A DNA stretch of 64,000 nucleotides from Theristus sp. LFF4_11. Lineage: Eukaryota > Nematoda > Chromadorea > Monhysterida > Xyalidae. Every line of letters begins with the position of its first letter. Positions within the stretch are counted from its first letter, which is position 1. Shown one piece after another: positions 48,851 through 57,537 of the stretch. The stretch covers positions 119,348-183,347 of the forward strand of contig JASANC010000573.1 of the NCBI GenBank assembly GCA_030248135.1, in the 5' to 3' direction. The notes below the pieces were generated by a model. The model was not told where the DNA came from. It searched no databases and saw only the letters and a program-made list of their open reading frames with translations. The position numbers and the translations under genes are program-made.

Positions 48851-51800
48851 ATGGAAACGTTTTTAAACTCGATGGTTACTGCTAAGATTCACCGAGGAAA
48901 ACTGAAATGGACAGCACTTGGCGTGCTGGGTGTGTTCTTTGGCTCTCAACTCGCCCGCTGGTACGTGGCCTACCGAAGGAAGCTTCTGCTGTTGAAAATT
49001 GCTGCTCAAAAGAGACACGATCGAGCGGCGAACATTGAACTGATCCATAGCCAGCTGCAGGAAACTCCGGTAGAATGTTGAAAGTTTTGTTTGATTGACT
49101 CGGTAATTGACGAGTATGTATTTCTCGATGTAAAAAACCACAACCATGAGTTTTCAGTCGAACATCCGCGACCAAATCCGCGCGCTCTCGTACAAGCAGC
49201 TGGTCGTGGCGCTGCGTCAACGGACGTACGGCGCGCGGCAAGTGCTGCACGCGTATCAGGACGCCGCCATCAGGGTGCTCAGGACTTCGTTTTTTCAACA
49301 CGCAGAAAAAAAATGCATTTTGTACTGCATTTTAAACTGATTGACTGTATTTTTCAAGACGCAGTGCAGTTTGAAGTGCAGGATGCAATTTTTTTCCGCG
49401 TGAATTTCTCGACGTTTTCAGCAGTAGTTTATTATCATTACCGTTTCTAGTGTATCCATTTGTGCAGGCTCAAGCCAAGTGCAACTGCATCACAGAGTTC
49501 ATTCTTGACGCCGAGGTGAGCGCGATTCATCTGGACGAGCGGTACGCCGATGCGACCGTGCTGCCGCCGTTGTTCGGACTACCCTTCAGCGTAAAAGAGT
49601 CGATTTCAATGGCAGGTACGCCCGCTTGCGAGACTGTGTCAATTCAATATTCAGAAAACAAGTCGAAAACGTTTTTGACGGCCTGTGTATTTTCAGGATA
49701 CGACGTCACCCTCGGCATGGTCTCGTTCGCGTATTTCGCGCGTGCGCTCGATGCGACCGTGATACAGCAGCTGCGCGATGCTGGCGCAATACCTTTCGTG
49801 AGGCATATGGCGTCTCGTGATTTCTGTTTTTTTTCAAATTTCTTTTTTATGTGTTGCTTTTGGCGCGGGATTTCCCTTTTTCTATTTCTGGAAAGGGATG
49901 CAGGCATCAGCGAAAAAGTTTTGAATCCAGGGCCTCGGTGGTCAAGCGGTCTAAGGCACTGTGTCGGAAAACCAGGGACGTGGGTTCGAATGCCACTCGA
50001 TGTTTCCAAAAAAATCTGTATCTTGCCAAAAAAATTCAAATTTCTTAAAAATGAAAAACCATAATTAGTAACTCATTCCAGGTGCGCACGAACGTTTCAC
50101 AGCAACTGACGTTCGGTTGCGACAACGCGATCTTCGGCGTCACCACGAACCCGCACAATCAACAGCGCGCCGCTGGCGGCTCGTCGTGCGGCGAAGCGGC
50201 GTTGCACGCGTGCCACGGTCGGTTGAACAAATGCAACTGAGCACTTTTTATCTGCTGATTTGCACCAATGATGTATGTATTGTGGATTTATTCAAACGTG
50301 TCCGGACTAACGTGAAGTCATTTTATTTAAAAACGCCCGTTTGTCAAAGTACAGGCACTAAAATTTCAATTTGGTGTGACTGATTCGACATTCACCATTT
50401 GTTTACGGGAAGAAATCGGCTAAACGGATAGTCTGGTTTGCTGTGAACGACAAGCGCATGTTTTGTGGCACATGACGTCATTTCAGTGGGACACGTTTAA
50501 AAAAATAGGCCATACACTTTTGCACAGGCGCCGTGTTCGGCATCGGCACGGACCTCGGCGGCAGCATCCGTCTCCCAGCGCACTTCTGCGGCATCGCCGG
50601 TCTGCGGCCAACGGCAGCTCGTATCAGTCAGGTTGGATGAACCACTAAGTTGTCACCGTTGTGCCTGGGTGGTTAGCGCGTTAGGACTTTTGTCGGTGCG
50701 TTCGTGGATCGAGCCCCGCCAACGGGTGCACAGGCACTTAATGACAGAAAAACTCGATGGGCGCCCTAATCGATGGCGTTCTGTCTGCCCTGGCTGAAAA
50801 CATTGCCTGAAATCACCGTTCGTTCGTTATTGTTTGTACAGCATTGTTCAGCTGCTATTCTTACGTCTGTTATCTATGCAGCTTGGCATCTTCCGTGTTC
50901 CGCCCGGTCGAGCGGGCGCACAGGCGACGTGCGGCCCGATGTCAACCTCGGTCGACTGTTTGCGGCACGTCATGCGCGTTCTCTGTTCCGGACACCACAG
51001 CGACCCGCGAGTGGCGCCGCTTCTGTGGGACCCGATGGATTCAGTCCGTTTTCATTTGTTTCCTTTTTTTTGTTGACGCAGGTTTCTTCCTTTGACATCA
51101 GCGCTCGATCAACCAGCTTTGCTTATTATACAGCCGCCAGAGCGGTTGACAATCGGTTGGTTCGACAGCAGTGACGCGTTTCCGACCGTGCCTGCAGTGG
51201 CACAAGCCGTCAAGGAGGCCGTTGAATGCCTGCGCGCTGCCGGCCATAAACTGGTCAGTCTTGAAACGACATCAAACGACGCAGCAGATTGGCCGAATGA
51301 TTTTTTTTTTAAATCCTGCCTGGGAAAAAAAGTTATTTTTACTTCAATCGGTCAATTGCTTGTCTGAAAAAATTTCCTTTTCATGACGCACTACTGAAGC
51401 CTACTTCAGGTGCCTTGGACGATCCCGGGATTGGAGAAAGTGATGGAATGGTTTCCGGCATCAGCAATGGCAGGCGACGGCCGGTCAGTGGGCGAGGTTG
51501 TGCAGAATGACATTTCGTGCGCCGACCACAGGATGCACTTCTGGCTGGTCGCACAGCATCGTTGGGTTCGTGAACGCAACCCCATCTTGCCTCGACATGG
51601 TGTTGGTGGTGTTTGAATCATCGCTTCGACACGCGAAGAATGCAAAAAGTGGCACGCAAAAAATTGGAATAAAATAAAAGGATGAAATAAAAAAAATTCA
51701 AAATTTTGAAAAGGATTTTGCAATTTTTGAGCGTGAAATAATTTTTTCTGTCTCTGTGACTAATTAGTTGCATTTTGCTCAGCTTCGCAATTTGTACCTG

Positions 51801-52586
51801 CGGCTGTTCGACTGTGAACGCGAGCAGCATTATTATGCGGTGTTGCCCAAGGACATGGACGAACTCCAGCGCATCTACGGCGATCTTTACGCGGTTGGTC
51901 GCAAGATAATATGTGTGTTTTGGGGACACCTGACATGAATGCGTTTTTTCTCGATTGTTCCAGTATCGCGAGTTCGTTCTGACTGCGTGGCGCAACGCCG
52001 GTGTCGACGTGCTGATCTGTCCACCACATGCGTCCGTCGCGTTGCCGCGATTTTTCGTCGAAAAAGTCGGCCAACTTGGTTTTATTGCTCATTTTTACGT
52101 GTTGTGTTCATTTTTTTATCTGAAAAGCACGTTCTTTCACAACGAGCTGATTGTTTTCAGTTGAAAGGTGCGTTCACATACACTGCCGTGTTCAACCTGC
52201 TCGACGTGCCTGCTGGTGTGGTGCCCGTTTGTCGGGTGTCCGCTGCGGACGTGCAAGAGTGTAGAAGGAAGTATCCCAAGAGCGACCAGTGGGACCGCTT
52301 GGTTTATGCCGCAAACACAGCCGACGACACCGTTGGCATGCCCGTCGGCGTTCAGGTGGCTGTATTGCTGAACCGATTTTGTGGCACCTCTGTTTTTTTC
52401 TTTTTTCAACATGATTCCGTAACTATGCCGAACTCAACTCTTCAGGTGGCAGCACTGCCCTACCAAGAAGAGCTCTGTTTGCACGTTATGAAGATGCTTG
52501 ACGAGTCACTTCAAGATGTCAATTTTACATCGATGACAGACGATTTGTCACGTCTGTTTGCTGAAGCAGCACCAGATCCAATTTAA
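48851..52586 (+). CDS. FAAH: Fatty acid amide hydrolase
   Basis: By family this is a membrane-bound amidase that hydrolyses anandamide and related fatty-acid amides. Exons: 48851-49069, 49158-49274, 49468-49615, 49697-49797, 50082-50217, 50528-50631, 50882-51043, 51134-51253, 51410-51601, 51783-51893, 51964-52065, 52161-52355, 52446-52586. Phases agree, giving 615 aa against about 580 in mammals. An N-terminal hydrophobic segment ([16 protein letters not shown]) could be a membrane anchor. The Ser-Ser-Lys triad is present: Lys155 in LPFSVKES, Ser229/230 in [11 protein letters not shown] and nucleophile Ser253 in [19 protein letters not shown]-terminal family motifs are [13 protein letters not shown] and [13 protein letters not shown]. 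Exon 7 to 11 boundaries are chosen by phase and homology and some donors are weak. Introns carry two SINEs and a fold-back element. Confidence 0.92.
49296..49405. mobile_element. Fold-back element in FAAH intron 2
   Basis: Arms CACGCAGAAAAAAAATGCAT and ATGCAATTTTTTTCCGCGTG flank an interior of GTACTGCATTTTAAACTG and CAGTGCAGTTTGAAGTGCAG. The structure and sequence match the element in globin intron 2 (60.6 kb), so both are copies of one short inverted-repeat family. Confidence 0.7.
49929..50060 (+). repeat. tRNA-derived SINE (type C)
   Basis: Located in FAAH intron 4. The head GGCCTCGGTGGTCAAGCGG then TCTAAGGCACTG is close to a class II (Leu/Ser) tRNA 5' half. GTGGGTTCGAATGCCACTC supplies a good B box. 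A short body rich in AAAAAA and AAATTTC follows. The acceptor arm does not pair, so a SINE or pseudo-tRNA is more likely than a working tRNA. Confidence 0.6.
50652..50838 (+). repeat. tRNA-derived SINE type A, near-complete copy
   Basis: Located in FAAH intron 6. It reads GTCACCGTTGTGCCTGGGTG, GGTTAGCGCGTTAG (A box), GTGGATCGAGCCCCGCC (B box), GGCACTTAATGACAGAAAAA, CTCGATGGGCGCCC and GGCTGAAAACATTG, and ends near CGTTCGTTCGTTATTG. Same order and sense as the copies at 3.6 and 56.1 kb. Confidence 0.8.
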
Positions 52587-52666
52587 AATTTTATTCGCTC
52601 AATGAAAACACCATGAAATGTGATACGCAACACTGTGATGATTCAAAAAACAACAGGTGTTTGGTG

Positions 52667-52672
52667 AATAAA
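52667..52672 (+). terminator. Polyadenylation signal of FAAH
   Basis: AATAAA lies 81 bp after the FAAH stop codon. Confidence 0.6.
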
Positions 52673-52884
52673 ATGTTATTTGGCGAACGTGTAACCCCGA
52701 AATCAGAATTAATTGCAACACAGCCAAGCAGAAAAGTCGAAAATATGTGGCAAACCAAACGCCAGTGTATGCTGTGTTTGAAAAGTGTCAGCACAGCACA
52801 CACACAGCCGCAATCCAGGCTCGCTTCCACCGCACACGTCTGTGCTTTCAAACAACACCGCACTCTCAACAGCAGCGCGCTTGG

Positions 52885-53110
52885 CGTCAGCGTAGTTCAG
52901 TGGTTACTTCGGTTATATTGTACGAGAGGAACTATTACTTGACCAAGAACGCTGTCTGACGCTTTTTTACAGTAATTTCTGAAAACATTGATTCAAAAGA
53001 AACTTTGTTGATCAAAAAGCGAAACATGGGAGTCAACAATGCCGCTGTTTGCACCGGCGGGATTCGAACCGACTGTCATTTGAAGAACGACCATGTAACC
53101 TATGTATGTT
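52885..53110. repeat. Two tRNA-like remnants
   Basis: At 52888-52915 GTCAGCGTAGTTCAGTGGTTA looks like a tRNA 5' half with an A box on the plus strand. At 53050-53100, read on the minus strand, GTCGGTTCGAATCCCGCCGG is a B box. They face opposite ways and neither forms a full tRNA. They may be pieces of two SINEs. Confidence 0.35.
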
Positions 53111-53207
53111 GTATTCGCGCAGAAACACTCGATAAACAACCAGTATATCCAAGTTGCAAAGTGATACGTTTTTGAACAAACAGAGAAGATTTAGTTGTCG
53201 GCGGTTT

Positions 53208-54585
53208 TCAGTTGAGTGCTTCCTTTTTGGTGTCGACTTTCTGGTTGCACGTTGCCATCACCTCACCGGCCACATCCAACAACAGCGTCTCCGCCGTCGA
53301 ACCTTTGCCCCAGGAGTCCGTGTCCTCAAATACCAGATCCGTTGGCGGATTCGAGACACCGTGGCCTCGTGCCCACACCTGAACAGCAAAGTGTCTTTGT
53401 ACCGACTCGAGATTTGAAACACGCAAAATATACAAGTATTTTGTATGCAAGCAATTATTAGGTTCTGCGATTGAATGCGTTTGCAGCCATAAAAAGGAAA
53501 CCAGTTTCAATCTTTATGTGGCAGATCAAAATCGCCAAAGTGACTCGGCCCTATTTAGGGGACTCGGATCACTTTGCGCAATTTTAAATTTCCGCGTCAT
53601 GCATAAAACCGTTTACCTATCTATGCACGCATTGAGTCTCGTGGCCAAAATAAAAGATTTGCTGTATTACAGTACCTTAACAGCCATGCCAGGCTTCAGG
53701 ACGAATTTCACAGGGAACGTAAAACTGTGCAGCACATTCGTCTCGGGAATCATGCGACGCAACGTCCAGCCACTGATGTCTTCGTCCTGTGAATGTTTTG
53801 AAGTTTTTTATCCCACACATGTATTTAGCATCAAATAACCAGAACCAGTTACTATTTTCAAAGCCACAGTATATTATACCGCAATGGTGCCTTGATTTTC
53901 GACCGTCACAAACATCCCTTGCGCGTCGATGTTCGTGATTTTCACTTTTCCGCGTGCCGTTCGCTGGAATGTGGTCGTTGAGGTCTGCCTGCTCAGGCGA
54001 TGCCGCCGGCTGGAGTACGTCGAGCCGGGAGTGGTCGGTCGACTCAACTCACTGACCGTGTCTTCGCCTTCCACACTGCCGGCCTGCAAAACCAGAATCG
54101 TCTGTCTATTGGTCAGTTCACCGATAATCACCTGATGGCAGCGCATGATGCCTAGTAAGCCGCAGCAAAAAGCTAGGGGGTATTGCATTTGGTTCTTCTT
54201 TTGGTTTCGAGACTCAAATCGTTTGCGCGCAGGGATATGAAAACGTTTTATAAATTATTCGGCAATTCCAAAGCGCCTTCCCATTGAGGATTTGGACTTT
54301 TTTGGCTTCAAAAGTGCGGCTTTTCTTTGCCCACAAGTTCTTTGAAACGATAATATGTACGTACACTTGCGCTTTAACAATAAATGTGTCGAATGAAGTC
54401 ACACATGAAGTCACAATACATACCAGTGACAAAGGAGGTGGTTTCGATTTGACCAGCGGGCTTCGTTCACTGTCCGGCTCACGTGTCTTCTTAAACATCG
54501 CCCAAAGTTTCGTCGCCACGTGCACCGGAACAAAGATTGCAATGGCCACCATGCCGCCAGCGATAATCTCCAACGGTGTCGCCAT
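53208..54585 (-). CDS. Membrane-anchored lamin-tail-domain protein without a rod
   Basis: Exons: 54585-54424, 54083-53880, 53786-53676, 53378-53208, all phase 0, giving 215 aa. The first exon has a predicted transmembrane segment (IIAGGMVAIAIFVPVHVAT, about residues 7-25) followed by basic FKKTRE. The other three exons are an Ig-fold lamin tail domain (about 95-205): GKVKITNIDAQGMFVTVENQ, DEDISGWTLRRM, FPVKFVLKPGMAVKVWARG, NPPTDLVFEDTDSWGKG, LLLDVAGEVMAT. The pattern is closest to tails of protostome cytoplasmic intermediate filaments. No heptad-repeat rod is encoded, and the ATG lies only 87 bp after another gene's stop, leaving no room for one nearby. Residues 55-95 are a Ser/Thr/Arg linker (RPTTPGSTYSSRRHRLSRQ). 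A role anchoring or capping at a membrane is inference. Confidence 0.82.
53459..53664 (+). mobile_element. 190-bp dispersed repeat, copy 2
   Basis: Located in the last intron of the lamin-tail gene, in the same orientation as copy 1. It reads TTCTGCGATTGAATGCGTTT, CAGTTTCAATCTTTATGTGG, CCCTATTTAGGGGACTCGGA, CATGCATAAAACCGTTTA and GCATTGAGTCTCGTGGCC. Copies 1 and 2 both occupy the last introns of secreted or membrane protein genes, probably by chance. Confidence 0.8.
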
Positions 54586-54672
54586 GGTTGTTTTTAAGTT
54601 GAGAGAAAAAAACTTGGGGAAAACTAGAAAAATGTTGGGTTCGCTGTAATTGGTGCTTGAAAATTGAGTTGC

Positions 54673-55008
54673 TCAGTTGTGCTGGCGATTACGACAATAG
54701 TGGAACAGCGTGGCCACTGTGTAGATGCCGTAGAGTATGGCCACGAATGCAACGCTGTACGCAATGATCTGCAACGTGAACGTTCAATGCGCTCTTACTC
54801 TTTCTGTTGTTTCCAGCAAATCGCTAATTCAGCAACTCTTGATCGAACCAAACTGTGTGATTCCAAAAATTGTATTTGTAAAGCGGCAGCACATCCTAAT
54901 TGTCAAACACCATTTGCCAAGGGACAAACAAAAAAGCGCAAAACATCACACGGATAAAGAACTTGCCTGTAGGCTTTGACTGTCAGCCGAAATCGTGTCG
55001 TAAGCCAT
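54673..55008 (-). CDS. 45-aa single-pass membrane protein
   Basis: Two exons, 55008-54967 and 54768-54673, join in phase 0 to give 45 aa starting MAYDTISADSQSLQ. A transmembrane helix (IIAYSVAFVAILYGIYTVAT) and a short polar end (LFHYCRNRQHN) follow. The first intron donor is CAG/GCAAGT, a strong GC-AG type donor. An in-frame TAG lies just upstream of the ATG. The family is not recognised, though the layout is that of small integral membrane proteins. The gene lies on the same strand as the lamin-tail gene, with 87 bp from its stop to the next ATG. This is close enough for a shared transcript. Confidence 0.6.
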
Positions 55009-55835
55009 AATCTTTCTCCACTACAGCACTGTTGGAGCGATAACAGACAGTCTGAAAATGTGTGTTTTGCAGCGTGGTCTGACGTTGATGATGCGTAGTG
55101 GTGCTTGTACAAACCTGTGACGGTGGTAATAATGAATGCCCCCACGATTTCATTTGCCGCTCACCTACACGCTTCCATGGAGCAGCATCTCTCAGCAAAA
55201 CTGTGCTGCCAGCCAGTCTGACCGTGACCGAAAGACACAAGTGCGTGCCGCATCAGGATCCATGCGTACACACTGTACAGGCAGGCACTGTGTCGGTCCC
55301 AGAAATAGAACGGTCTGTTGGACTTGCAACGATTCCAAGGGATATTGTGCATTGCAGTTAACTTTTGGAATCCCAAAACGAATAGGTAGTGGTAGGTCTT
55401 AGCGGCATCACCAGCTGTGCAATCGGGGTAAAGCATATTGCGTTTTTATTCTATCCGTCGATGGGCTTGTAGGCGTCACAATACTGCGATTACAGGCTAA
55501 AAAACATCCAATCTTGTTAGTTTTTGCCCGGCCGGGCCGCCGCTGCTACTGCTTCAAATGTGCTTGTGAGTTTTGCGTCTTTTGTGCAGAATTTTATTTG
55601 TATTCAATCAAAATTCATACGTATACATCAAGTCAAATGGCGACATTATCCATAGAAGCAGTGCAATTCAGTCTATTTTATTGAAAAGAACATGCAAATC
55701 AGTTTCACAAGTTTTAATCGGAAACCTCTTAAACGCCAACTACATTGTACCAATACCGAAACACCCAAACGAATGAAATAAAGAACACATAAAAGGTGTT
55801 CTCGCAAAGCTCAAGACAATTTCACCAAAAAGGTT
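55009..55835. other. Spacer with a possible Cys-rich exon
   Basis: On the minus strand an open frame from ATG 55436 (MLYPDCTAGDAAKTYHYL) runs to a strong donor, GTGTAG/GTGAGC, near 55134, and could be a 5' exon of the 45-aa gene or of another gene. On the plus strand the same DNA encodes Cys-rich stretches in two frames (TCDGGNNECPHDFICRSPT; CTGRHCVGPRNRTVCWTCND), resembling a frame-broken secreted domain. I cannot decide between them. Otherwise nothing is seen. Confidence 0.3.
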
Positions 55836-56018
55836 TCATTTCTTGGCACAATGCTGGCACTTTTTACAGCAGCACGTTTGCGGGTCGCAGACGCATCCGC
55901 CGTTGCAGGCGTCCGTGCAGCAGCCACCTTTGCAGTGCTCACACGTGCAGTGCTGGCCGTTGCTGCAGCACGCACAGTCGCACTCTGAAATGCGTCTCGC
56001 TGCACGATCATGGCACAT
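55836..56018 (-). CDS. Metallothionein
   Basis: A 60-aa protein with 18 cysteines arranged as C-x-C, CC and CCC clusters (ECDCACCSNGQHCTCEHC, GGCCTDACNGGCVCD, TCCCKKCQHC). It would bind Zn, Cu or Cd through thiolate clusters in the cytosol. The ATG at 56018 gives MCHDRAARRISECDC. A TTTCAG sits just before the first Cys cluster, so the true first exon could lie upstream and the N-terminal dozen residues are uncertain. Four histidines are mixed with the cysteines. Mobile elements begin only 20 bp upstream of this ATG, so they lie in its promoter. Confidence 0.88.
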   Translation of the reverse strand: MCHDRAARRISECDCACCSNGQHCTCEHCKGGCCTDACNGGCVCDPQTCCCKKCQHCAKK

Positions 56019-56095
56019 CGGCGTCTCACTACACTTACAGTCAAACTCGAAATTTGTAGGCAGTCAGCTGATTTGATACTGATGATCACATTTGT

Positions 56096-56290
56096 CACCC
56101 TCGTGGCCTGGTGGTAGTGCGTTAGGCTATTGTCTGTGCGTTCGGAGGATCGAGCCCCGCCGATAAGTGTATAAGCACTTAATGACAGAGAGAACACGCT
56201 ATGGGCGCCCCACTCAATGGCGTTCTGAACGCTTTTCTGGGTTAGCCCTGGCTAAAAACATCGTTCATTCGCTCGGTCGTATGCATGCTT
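56096..56290 (+). repeat. tRNA-derived SINE type A inside the MITE
   Basis: It begins GTCACCCTCGTGGCCTGGTG, then TGGTAGTGCGTTAGG (A box), GGAGGATCGAGCCCCGCC (B box), AGCACTTAATGACAGAG and TGGGCGCCCCACTCAATGG, and ends near GGCTAAAAACATCGTTCATT. It is almost full length. Target-site repeats are not clear. Confidence 0.82.
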
Positions 56291-56328
56291 TCTGTGCGAA
56301 CCAAATTAAGCCTCCACAGCAATGCCTG

Positions 56329-57465
56329 TGTTATGCCATATTTTGACCCCCAGTCATTCTATGGCAACTTGTCGCTGCCATGGAATGTCCTACCTTGCCA
56401 TATTTTGACCTTAGGGGTTGCTGACTTAGCTGCAGCAAACAGGAATTTTTGAACACAGTTAAATTTTGGTAATTGGTCAAAAAGACACAAAATACGCTCA
56501 CGTACAGCCGCTACCGTGTTGACACGCTAAATTGGTGCGAAATACATCATTTTTTTGCAGCGGCGGCAATTAACAACAATCGGTGCTTGTATAGTATGTT
56601 TGTTTAAAACCTGTCACTTATGTAGAATACAGAGCATGCAAACTGACAGCGCTCATAACATTTGCCTTAAAAACCAATGTCCAAGTTTTTTGTTCAAAAA
56701 AATAAAAAGAGGGCGGTGGAGACGCAGACGCAAGCCTCTATTACCTAGATCCATGGGTGGGTAATAGTTATGGGCAATACCTCGACCGCGCCAACCACAC
56801 ACCAGCGAATCACGGGGGACGCACAGGTCGCACCTGCTCCGGCAACCCCAAAGCCGGACTCGGCCACGCCCCCCGGATTAGCCGGCGGTCTTACAGGCTT
56901 CGCTGCCCCCAAAGAGCTATGGGAGCTGTGAATCGCATGAATCAGCAACTTGCCAGATCGTTTTTATAATAGTTGACTAGGTGTGAAACACGAGCCTTAT
57001 CGTTCGGTAGTCAGCACCAATCGATAAGTTGCCCCTTCGTATGGTTCATTGCGTGCCGATTTTTGCATGCTCGGCAAGGAGGCACGAGGCTAAAGTAGGC
57101 CATTACAATTGTTTTGCCAAACCAAAAAGGTTTGGGTTTTTATTAATTCAAATACACACGGGTCAATTTGCAAGTTACCAATTAAAAATATAATAGCGAA
57201 AACCGAGCTATGGCATGGTCGTTCAAAATGCAAAGCAACCTCGTCCTCGAGAGCGACTAGCACAGCGCTCGTATAAAACGTTTCCCTTCTCAGCTATCTC
57301 CATACACTGAGTTTCGACGGGTAGGTCAAAATATGGCAAGGTAGGTCATTCCATGGCAGCGACAAGTTGCCAGAGAATGACCGGGTTGTCAAAATATGGC
57401 AACATGTTTTGCCATATTTTGACCCCCCGGTCAAAATATGGCGGGGGTCAAAATATGGCATGACA
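56329..57465. mobile_element. 1,137-bp DNA element with terminal inverted repeats
   Basis: The left end TGTTATGCCATATTTTGACC and the right end, read inward on the minus strand, TGTCATGCCATATTTTGACC are inverted repeats with one mismatch over 23 bp. They are flanked by CCTG at 56325-56328 and 57466-57469, a 4-bp target duplication. An inner inverted block of about 50 bp (TGGCAACTTGTCGCTGCCAT) occurs on both sides. The 14-mer GCCATATTTTGACC or its complement appears about seven times near the ends, like transposase binding sites. No transposase is encoded, so it is non-autonomous. I cannot assign a superfamily. Confidence 0.85.
56770..56931 (+). CDS. 53-aa ORF carried inside the DNA element
   Basis: A GC-rich ORF lies in an otherwise AT-rich element. 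It starts MGNTSTAPTTHQRITG and ends GGLTGFAAPKELWEL. The start fits an N-myristoylation site (MGNTST). The rest is Ala/Pro/Thr-rich. No domain is recognised. It may be a captured host exon or a chance ORF. Confidence 0.3.
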   Translation: MGNTSTAPTTHQRITGDAQVAPAPATPKPDSATPPGLAGGLTGFAAPKELWEL

Positions 57466-57537
57466 CCTGCACAGAGAGCATGCATCACGTCATTACCAAC
57501 CAATCAGCTGACTGCCTATAAAATTAGAGTTCAACTG

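Larger units (their letters stand above)
56038..57537. mobile_element. Palindromic MITE, copy 4, split by two later insertions
   Basis: The left end CAGTCAAACTCGAAATTTGT with CAGTCAGCTGAT (56038-56095) and the middle ATGCATGCTTTCTGTGCGAA to GCCTCCACAGCAATGCCTG (about 56280-56328) match copy 1. So does the right part, CACAGAGAGCATGCATCACG to AGAGTTCAACTG (57470-57537). A SINE separates the first two pieces and a 1,137-bp DNA element separates the last two, so this MITE is the oldest layer. Confidence 0.85.

Noticed and set aside
49929..50010. Functional tRNA-Leu or tRNA-Ser gene
   Set aside because: A and B boxes are good, but the acceptor stem does not pair and the sequence runs into a SINE-like tail.
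53518..53838. Plus-strand ORF of 106 codons in the lamin-tail gene
   Set aside because: Its first part is the 190-bp repeat (similar peptides occur at the other copies) and its second part is antisense to lamin-tail exon 3.
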